A stretch of DNA of 64,000 nucleotides. Origin: Buxus sempervirens (taxonomy: Eukaryota; Streptophyta; Magnoliopsida; Buxales; Buxaceae). A program made the position numbers and the translations under genes. The DNA is taken from assembly GCA_947561395.2 (NCBI GenBank), contig OX387190.1, positions 14,440,858-14,504,857 on the forward strand, written 5' to 3'. The notes beneath the pieces were generated by a model. That model was not told the DNA's origin and did not search any database. It worked only from the letters and a program-made list of their open reading frames with translations. This document shows, piece by piece, positions 21,270 through 30,100 of the stretch (within the stretch, counting starts at the first letter, position 1; each line of letters opens with the position of its first letter).

Positions 21270-22703
21270 ATGGCATCTTCATCCTCGACTGAGAGAGTTC
21301 GCTTCCCTAGGATAGAGAAGTGTGCCTTTGATACCCCTTGGATTCGTTCTTGGACAAGGCAATTGCAAGGAGATGAGCAAATTCAGTGGGAACAGAAATA
21401 CCACATGGGACAAACTCTGTCCCTGTTAAATGTGCCCATTAATTGGGACATGATTCAGGCGGCCCTACCTTTCTGGGATCCCCAAATTTCACTCTTTAGG
21501 TTTGCAACTAATGAGTTGACACCCACAATTGAGGAATTTGAACTATTCCTCCGATTCCGTGACCATGGAGAACCAGCTAGGCCAAGTCTCAAAGATAGCT
21601 ACAAGAATGAAGCTTGTACTTTCTTTGGCCTACCCAGAGGAGAATTCCAGACCTTAGGAGGTGACCAAGCATTCACGCGGGTCTCTAAAACCTTCCTTGC
21701 TGAAAAGATAAGGGACAAGAAGCAGGAAAGACCCCGTGTTTGGTGGGACACCTTCACCCTCGTGGTTCTGTCACAACTCTTCTTTCCTACTGGGGGAGAC
21801 ACCATTAATTTGGCCCTCATGGAAATTGTAGACCAACTCCAAGTGAAATTCCGAATTGCACCACTGATCCTTGCTCAGCTATATCATGCCTTGACCATGA
21901 CCAAGAACGGAACTAGGAGGTTTCAAGGATGCGCTCCTCTCCTACACATCTGGCTTCAAGATCACCTGATGGTTGCTGAACCTATCAGCCCACGTTATGG
22001 GTACGTCCGTGACAATGTCACATTGATGGCCCGAAGAGAGATTAGACCAGACTTACCCTCTAGAGAGGACTGGTTTGACCACTTTCTCCAACTGAAAGGA
22101 GAAACGGATATAAGATGGGGAGGCACATTTGACCAAACATATACTCCCGTCATAGCTTTCAGGAAAAGACATTGCCTAGCCTTGATAGGCTTAACCCATG
22201 CCATGCCATACTATCCGGTTCGAATTCTGAGACAGTTTGGGAAGTCTCAGGGAATACCAATCAAGGATGAGGCGGAAGGATTAACTGGCCCACTTACATG
22301 GGAATTGAAGAAAAAATTGGTGAAGGAATGGCAACACGTGCACATACTCCAAGAGGACATTTTCACTGCATCCGATGTTCGTAATTACGAACAATGGATT
22401 GCTCGAGAAACTGGCCTAGACAGCCCACCTCCTCTCCATATCGTCACCTCTGACGATGTCCCAGTTCCGCCCCCTGACACATACAGGGATAGGGTGGCCG
22501 AACTGCGGGAATCTCATTCTCGGATCCACCGTGCATACGTGGATTCCGAGCGTAAAAACAAGCAGGCCAATGAGGCCCTTCAACAGCAGCTTGACACCAT
22601 GCGCAGACGCGCAAAAGAGGACCGACGTCTGCGGAATAAACTTCTGCGTGCCTTGAAAAGGCGAGACGTGTCCTCTCATTTTGATGATGACCAACCTAGC
22701 TAG
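21270..22703 (+). CDS. ORF1 protein of element A (477 aa)
   Basis: Intact frame. I chose the Met at 21270 (MASSSSTERVRF) over an upstream Met at 21222 because element B has the same start context (13427). Ogre-type Tat elements are known for an extra ORF before gag whose role is not established. Residues 1-380 contain WDP-, FRFATNELTPTIEEFELFLR- and WGGTF-type motifs that remind me of a plant retroelement/mobile-domain-like family (DUF7745 type, from memory). Residues about 405-470 are rich in E, R, K, Q and likely coiled coil. No catalytic motif seen. It sits alone between a 1.3 kb leader and a 1.4 kb structured spacer, so it is probably translated from its own mRNA form. Confidence 0.9.
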   Translation: MASSSSTERVRFPRIEKCAFDTPWIRSWTRQLQGDEQIQWEQKYHMGQTLSLLNVPINWDMIQAALPFWDPQISLFRFATNELTPTIEEFELFLRFRDHGEPARPSLKDSYKNEACTFFGLPRGEFQTLGGDQAFTRVSKTFLAEKIRDKKQERPRVWWDTFTLVVLSQLFFPTGGDTINLALMEIVDQLQVKFRIAPLILAQLYHALTMTKNGTRRFQGCAPLLHIWLQDHLMVAEPISPRYGYVRDNVTLMARREIRPDLPSREDWFDHFLQLKGETDIRWGGTFDQTYTPVIAFRKRHCLALIGLTHAMPYYPVRILRQFGKSQGIPIKDEAEGLTGPLTWELKKKLVKEWQHVHILQEDIFTASDVRNYEQWIARETGLDSPPPLHIVTSDDVPVPPPDTYRDRVAELRESHSRIHRAYVDSERKNKQANEALQQQLDTMRRRAKEDRRLRNKLLRALKRRDVSSHFDDDQPS

Positions 22704-22861
22704 ACTCTGGGTTTGTTTGTTTAATTTTGAAATTACTTGTTCTGAATTTTGGCATTGTACTTCTTTTTCCATGAAGAATTTTGTGCTAGATTTAATAAAG
22801 TCAATTAAGACATCCACCCAATTCCTTTTTCAATTTGGACCCAATCCATCAACTTCAAAAC

Positions 22862-23250
22862 TCTGAGGCGATCTGAGTAAAGAACTCGCCAAATTCTTAA
22901 ATCCAAGGGTAAAGAAAACCCAATTCTTACCAACTTTTAAATCTTCAGAAAAATTTCAAGTCTTAAATCTTTAAGGGTTCTAAATAAAGAACACCCAATT
23001 CTTACCAACTTCCCCATATTCAAAAATTATCAATTCCAAATTTAAGTCCTAAATCTTTAAAGGTTCTGAATAAAGAACACCCAATTCAAAATTTTCAGGC
23101 AATCTGAGTAAAGAACTTGCCAAAAGAATCTTTAAAATCCAGGGGTTCTGAGTAAAGAACATCCCATTCTTGTCAACTCTCAAACCTTCAAGTTTCAAAC
23201 TCAAGTCTTAAAACCCCAGGGTTCTGAATGAAGAACACCCTATCCATTGA
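22862..23250 (+). repeat. Stem-loops around a TCTGAGTAAAGAAC core with changing stems
   Basis: Copies read GGCGA-tctgagtaaagaac-TCGCC, GGCAA-tctgagtaaagaac-TTGCC, GGGT-tctgaataaagaac-ACCC and GGG-ttctgagtaaagaacat-CCC. The stem pairs change together while the core is kept. Between them are AT-rich spacers with repeated caattcttaccaactt. Confidence 0.8.
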
Positions 23251-23284
23251 GCTCAGATCACACCCGTCTGATTTAAAAGATCAC

Positions 23285-23640
23285 ACGGTCAGCCTATGGG
23301 GCACTGATGCCACTGGTGATTAAACCAGAAAAATTGGCGGAGGATCGTCCTGGCATAGCATACCCCGTTGTGTGGCACCAAGGTCAAGCAACTAAGCTAA
23401 CGACTAAGGTACGCTCGGGTATCCCTAGCCGAACTCTTAGGGCACTGAAGCCACTGGTGTTTAAACCAGAAAATTGGCAGAGGATCGTCCTGGTATAGCC
23501 TTCCCCGTTGTGAGGCGTCAAAGTCAATGGTGATTAAACCAACGACTAGCTAAGACACGCCCGGGAACTACTAGCCGAAGTTAGGTGCTAAAACCATCAG
23601 AGATTAAACTGAAAATTGGTTAAGGTACACCTGGATGTTG
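23285..23640 (+). repeat. Two copies of the nested-hairpin repeat shared with B
   Basis: Units begin near 23290 and 23435 (gggcactga.gccactgg). They contain ccactggtgattaaaccag, gaggatcgtcctgg.atagc and tggtgattaaaccaacgac, matching the 143 bp units of B. Confidence 0.75.
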
Positions 23641-23714
23641 CTGTTTAGCTCATCCCCTGCGGAGACTTAACATGGTCCAACCTCGTGATACTGAGCTCAA
23701 ACCAACCTCTTAAA

Positions 23715-23985
23715 CCGGGTTCTCTTCCCCAACCACTTGGTTAAAACAGACCAATCTAAATAGGGTTCTCTCTCCCAACCATTTGGTTAAAACAGATCAG
23801 CTTAGGGTTCTCTTTCCCAGCCGTTTGGCTAAAACAGACCAGTCTAAACCGGGTTCTCTCTCCCAACCAGTTGGTTAAAATAGATCAAGTTCTAGATTCC
23901 CAATCATTCTCAAAATAACTCAAATAAATCAATCCTTAAATTCATTTGGGTTCTCTTTCCCAACTATCTTAAGATAGTTAAAATA
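23715..23985 (+). repeat. Covarying ccc-hairpin-aaaayaga modules of A
   Basis: Successive hairpins are AACCACTTGGTT, AACCATTTGGTT, AGCCGTTTGGCT, AACCAGTTGGTT and AACTATCTTAAGATAGTT. Each is preceded by ggttctctytccc and followed by aaaayaga. The arm sequences differ but always pair. Confidence 0.85.
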
Positions 23986-24050
23986 GATCTGTAATCATTA
24001 AATTGATAATTTGACTGCATAAATCATGTAAAAATTGCACTAATTAATTG

Positions 24051-24063
24051 TTGTTTCAAGCAG
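24051..24063 (+). promoter_or_regulatory. Candidate 3' splice site before gag of A
   Basis: ttgtttcaagcag followed by gtaccaaaa, with actaattaattg upstream. Conserved in B at 17269-17280. If real, the ORF1 region would be removed as an intron to make a gag-pol mRNA. No donor was identified. Confidence 0.3.
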
Positions 24064-24119
24064 GTACCAAAATTGCTTTCCGAAGCCCGTACCTGTTAAG
24101 ATCCAGGAAGAGACTTGAA

Positions 24120-27100
24120 ATGGAACAATCAAGGGAACAGACACCGTCAGGACAGGACCAGGCAGAGTCCAGCCAGGCACAGACAGTGACTGATCTGCAA
24201 CAGAGGATAGACAGTATGGGGACTATTATTCAAGAGTTAATGGCAGAATTGAGAGAACTCAGGATGGCTCCCCCTGCTGCACCAGTGACTCTGCAGCAAC
24301 CAACTGTTCCACCACAGATGGATGCTCCACCACCATACCCTGCATACCCAGCTCCGTTGGTACCACCTCCACCTCCTCAAGCTGTCCCTCTTCCACAGAT
24401 TATTGCACCTGCCCAACTGGGGCAAGAAGAGGAAGATTGGTATAGAACACAGCAGGCCCAGTTTGATGAAAAGATGGCAGCCACTAAGTCAGAGGTAGAT
24501 GCTTTGCGTGAAGAACTGAAAAGCCTACGACCCAGTGCGGTCCCCATGGAGGCTACTTTAGACAGCCTCTGCTTCTTCTCCAATGTTCAACTTCCACCGA
24601 AATTCAAATGCCCTGACTTGCATCAGTTTGATGGCACCGGGTGCCCATTAAACCATCTAAGGTCTTACTCTGGAGATATGTGTCAATATGCCAAAGATGA
24701 AAAAATAATGATACAGTTCTTTCAGAGGTCGCTGACAGGGGCAGCATACACTTGGTTTTTGAGTCTGGACAAAATCAAGATTAAGACTTGGAATGATTTG
24801 GTCGCAGCATTCATCCAACAGTACCGTTTGAACAGTCAGATAGTTCAGACCAGGGCAGAGTTACAAAGGCTGACAAAGAAGAATCAGGAATCTGTACGAG
24901 AATATGCCAAGAGGTGGAAAGAATTGGCAACCCTAGTCCAACCCCCACTACTTGAACAGGAGATGACCTCCTTGTTCATTGCATCACTTGGACAGCCATT
25001 CTTTTCCCTGCTACTGGGGCAGAGTACTTCTAACTTCAATGACTTGATTCTGACAGCAGATAGAATTGAAGATGCTGTAAGGGCTGGCAAGACAGATGGC
25101 AGTGGCCAGGGCCCTACACAAAGAAGGGCTGCGACAGGACAGAGTAACAGAAATCAGGGGCAAGAGCCCAGGAGGCAGGAAACTCAGGCTGTTAATTATG
25201 TACAACCAACACAGCCTTACCATATCTCTCAAAGGCCTGAAGGCCAGGGGCAACCCATGAGAAGGACTAGAGAAGAGGCAGAAGCAAGAATGAAGAGGGT
25301 TTTTACCCCGCTGCCTTATGCACCTGCAGAATTGTTGGCCACCCTGCTGAAGAAGGGGTACCTTCAAATCAAGCCTCCAAATCCTCGAATGGTAAATTCA
25401 CGAAACTATAATGCATCAGAGAGATGTGAATACCATTCTGGAGCTCCCGGACATTCCACTAATCGATGCTGGGATTTGAGGCATGACATACAGGATCTGA
25501 TAGACAGTAAGAAGATCTCTGTAGATCCCCCAGCACCAGCAGCACCTACTCCTCCTACTGGTACAACCACTAACCCCCTCCCAGACCATAATAAGGCTTC
25601 TGGCAGCGGAACAGTACATCAGGTCATCAGTGACCAGGGCAATGAAGTACAGTTTGACCCCTCTTTGTTGATTGGGCGACCAGGGCAAATTGTCAGGATA
25701 TACCTCCAGGAAGAGATAGTAAAACAACAAGTATGCGTCATCAATGGAGATGACGACGAAGAAACCTTCTTGGGATTCCCTCTGGTGCATTTCAACTTTC
25801 CCGAACCAGAGCCTTTCTACCCTCCACCTGTCCCAAATTCACCTCCCTTGAACATCTTCGACATGATGAACCCGTTCAATGAACCTGTGGACTACATGCT
25901 AGAACCACCCACCCTCAACTTACATCAACTTCACCTTGACCCAACTTACTCCGCTGTACCTCCACCTTACCAATTCCTACCCATGTACCATGATTCTACT
26001 GTCACTTCCACTGAAAGAGAAGTCGATCGGATCACCCGTTCTGGTCGATACATAAACCCTAACCCTCCACCTGCACCAGAGGGAGAGACTAGTGAGGAAA
26101 GAACAAGGAAAGAAAAAGGGAAGGATGTGGCTGTTGAATTGCCACAGACCCATAAGAAGAAAGGGAAGGCTCCAGAGGAGGAGATTGAAAAGCTCCACTA
26201 TAGTGCTTTCACTCCGGAGTATGATCTAGTGCAGCAGTTGAATAAGACACCAGCTCAGATATCCATTATGCGTCTCTTATTGGATTCAGACAAACATAAG
26301 GACGTACTTATGAAGATACTGGGTGATACTCATGTGCCTGATGACATCAGCCCTGAGCAGCTAGAGACAGTAATGTCTATAATTGCTACGCCAGAAGCAA
26401 TCTCCTTTTCCTCAACAGACTTGCCCCCTGAAGGTTATAACCATACAGAGCCTCTGTTTATCACTGTAAGATGCTCCGACTTGATGGTGAGAAGGGTCAT
26501 GATCGATAACGGGTCAGCTCTGAATATCTGCCCAGTCAGGACCTTCCACAGCCTGCAGCTGAACGCTGAGTTGATCAAACCTAGCTCCAATAATGTCCGC
26601 GGGTTTGACAATGCCAAGAAGGATTCCCTTGGAGAAGTTACTCTGGAAATTATAATTGCTGAAAGGGCCTTCTTCATCACCTTTGAGTTGATGGATATCA
26701 ATGCCTCCTTTAATCTGCTGATAGGAAGACCTTGGTTACACCAAGCAGGGGCAGTCCCGTCCACCTTACATCGGATGATCCGATTTATTTCGGGAAATCA
26801 ATTGATTACGGTGCACGCAGAAAATCATAGAGAATTTGAACAAGGAGGAGTACCTGTAATTGACTATGAGCTGCCTACTTCCCTGAACTTCCAAGCCATC
26901 GAAATGGTACAGATAAACAGCATCCCTACCCCCCTGCAATCAGACTTGTCCTGCAGAAGGAAAAGGAAGAGCATGTTCGGTGCCGCTGAATGCGCCGACT
27001 GGGGCCTCCGAGTAGGAGAAGGATTGGGCAAGTATAAGCAAGGCATCAAGTCTGCAATCCAGCCATGTGACAAATCTGTGGGCTTTGGGTTGGGGTTTGT

Positions 27101-30100
27101 TCCTGAACCTGAAGACTATGCCAGGCTATTTGGCAGGAAAGCTGAACGAAAGAGGGCACGAGCAGAAGGAAGAGACCCACACTGGCCCATCTGTGTACAA
27201 GGCCAGTTATACCATCACTTTGCTAATATGGAGAGAGAAGCTGCACAAGCCATTCAGAACATAGTCCCCCAGGGATGGGGCGCTGAGTTCAATGATCCAG
27301 TTGAGCAAGCGGAAGCTAATTATCTGCAAAAGTTATGGGATGAACCTCCCTTGCCCCAGGAGACAGTTACAGAAGAGAACTCAGAAGCTCTCAGTGGGAT
27401 GATGGAAGAACTGTCTGCTTTGTTCTCTTGGCAATCAGTTGACACTGAAAAACCAGCTATCCCAGAAGAAGCATTCGCCTACCCACCAGATAATATCGAG
27501 GCGCCGCCAACTGAGGATGAAGAAGAAGAACCGGCTCAGTACATCTACATGATGGAAAGCCAGGATAGTTCAGGAGAACCCACTCCAAGGCAAAGGTCTC
27601 CCCCACCTCCTATATGCATTGTACACCCAAGTACCAGGGATGGTCTGGGTCAGATGTTCCAGAATATGCCCCAGGTGCTGGGACTGCCCACTGAGCTGGC
27701 TTATCATGAAACTTATGGTAACTGGGCCCCTGACGAACATTCGTCCAGCAGGAAGGACAAATCATCTGGAAAATCTGTAACCAAGGCATTGCCGAAGGTG
27801 GAGCCACCCAACCAAGTCACTATTTTGGTACCAGGGACTGTCATCCGCCGTGGGGTATGGATCAGTGTATCATCAGAGGATTCGAGTCAGAATCAGCCAA
27901 AGAAGGGCGCAGCTAATGACCCCATCTGCATCTCTTCTGACAGCAGCATCAGCATGATACAGACAGGGAAGGTGAATGCGGTAACCGCCGTAATCAAAGA
28001 CAAGCACGCATTGCAGAACTGGAGTTCGACGCCACTTGCCACTCGCAAAGCCGAACTACCACAGGGAGTTTCTTCCACTTCTGAAATTCCTCCTGTAGAT
28101 ATTGCTGCACTTTTTAATAAATGCGTGAAGTCTTTTGATTATTTTTCTGCTTCTGTGAATAATTCTACAAATAAGCAAACCCAACATCGCAACCTTAATA
28201 TCAATCTCGACGCACACCCGAAAAATTCGGAGCACGAGATAGATAATCAGGCTGCCAAAATCAAACCAAAACAAAAAGAACAAAAAGAAATCCAAAGTGT
28301 CGAGTATGAATCAAATAGCAACACTTATTCATCACAAACCGATGATTCAAAAATTATCCCCAATGATTCTTTTGAACTTGAGGATAATGATGAATCATGG
28401 GAGACCCCACCTGAAATCCAATTTGCCTTGGACAGACATGAAAAGGGTCTCCAGGCTAACATTGAGGAAACTGAACCTATCAACATAGGTGAAGCAGCAC
28501 AACCAAAGATTCTCCAAGTTGGTAAAAAGCTGTCTCAATCACAGAAAACACAGATAACTGATTTTCTAAAATCCTACATTGATGTGTTTGCATGGTCATA
28601 TGAGGATATGCCTGGATTAGACATGGATTTAGTTGTGCACAGGTTACCTATAAAGTCTGAGGCCACACCAGTGAAGCAAAAACTCAGACGCATGAAACCG
28701 GAATGGGCCCTGAAGATCAAAGAGGAAATTGCCAAGCAGTTAAAAGCTGGGTTCTTGAAAGTTACAGATTACCCAGAGTGGTTAGCAAACATTGTGCCAG
28801 TCCCCAAGAAGGATGGAAGGGTCAGAATGTGCGTTGATTACAGGGATCTGAACAAGGCAAGCCCGAAAGATGACTTCCCGCTGCCACACATTGATATACT
28901 GGTTGACAATACAGCAACTCATTCCATGTTCTCGTTTATGGATGGATTCTCTGGATATAACCAGATAAGGATGGCACTTGAAGACATGGAAAAGACATCC
29001 TTCATCACACACTGGGGCACATACTGCTACAAGGTGATGCCTTTTGGCTTGAAGAATGCAGGCGCTACATACCAAAGGGCGATGACTTTGCTCTTCCATG
29101 ATCTGATACACAAAGAGATGGAAGTATACGTGGATGACATGATTACAAAGTCAAAAGAAGAGGAAAATCATTTGGTGAACCTTGGAAGAGTGTTTAACAG
29201 GCTCAGAGAATGCAAGCTCAGGCTGAACCCGAATAAGTGTGTATTCGGCGTTACCTCAGGGAAGATACTTGGATTCATCGTTGGGAAACGAGGAATTGAG
29301 GTGGATCCTGTCAAAGTAAAGGCAATTTTGGAGATGCCTCCCCCGTCCACAGAAAAAGAAGTGAGGGGTTTCCTTGGCAGATTACAGTACATCAGTCGGT
29401 TCATAGCACAGATGACTCCCGTGTGCGAACCAATATTCAAATTACTAAAGAAGGATAACCCAGTGGTTTGGAATGAGGATTGCCAAGAAGCATTTGACAA
29501 AATCAAGGCCTATTTGATGAGTCCGCCAACTTTGGTTCCCCCTGTACCAGGACGACCGCTAATCATGTACTTGTCAGTCACAGAAACGGCAGCCGGATGC
29601 GTCCTAGGACAGCATGATGATACAGGAAGAAAGGAACAAGCAATTTATTATCTGAGCAAGAAATTTACCAATTATGAAGTAAGATACACATTGCTTGAGA
29701 AGACCTGTGGCGCGTTGGTATGGGCAGCTCAGAAGCTCCGGCACTATCTCCTCAGTCATACTGTCTTTTTGATCTCAGATGCAGATCCCTTAAAGTACAT
29801 TTTTGAAAAGCCTATCTCCACTGGAAGGATAGCCAAGTGGCAGGTTATCTTATCTCAGTATGATATTGTCTACACCACGAGAAAGGCAATAAAGGGACAG
29901 GCAGTGGCAGATCACTTGGCAGAACACCCTGTGCCTGACTATCAACCGCTTCTCACCGGGTTGCCGGATGATGAAATTATGTGTGCTGAATTAGTAGAAA
30001 AGGAAACCGGATGGCAAATGTTCTTCGATGGGGCCGTCAACATCAATGGGAAAGGAATTGGAGCAGTAATCATTTCCCCAGAAGGAGTCCATCATCCAAT

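Larger units (their letters stand above)
22704..24119 (+). other. ORF1-gag intergenic region of A, three blocks of stem-loops
   Basis: No gene. In order: a series of ggg/ccc-closed stem-loops (22862-23250), two copies of a nested-hairpin repeat (23285-23640), and five or six ccc-hairpin-taaaayaga modules (23715-23985). Then comes an AT-rich stretch with a candidate splice acceptor before the gag ATG. Confidence 0.8.
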
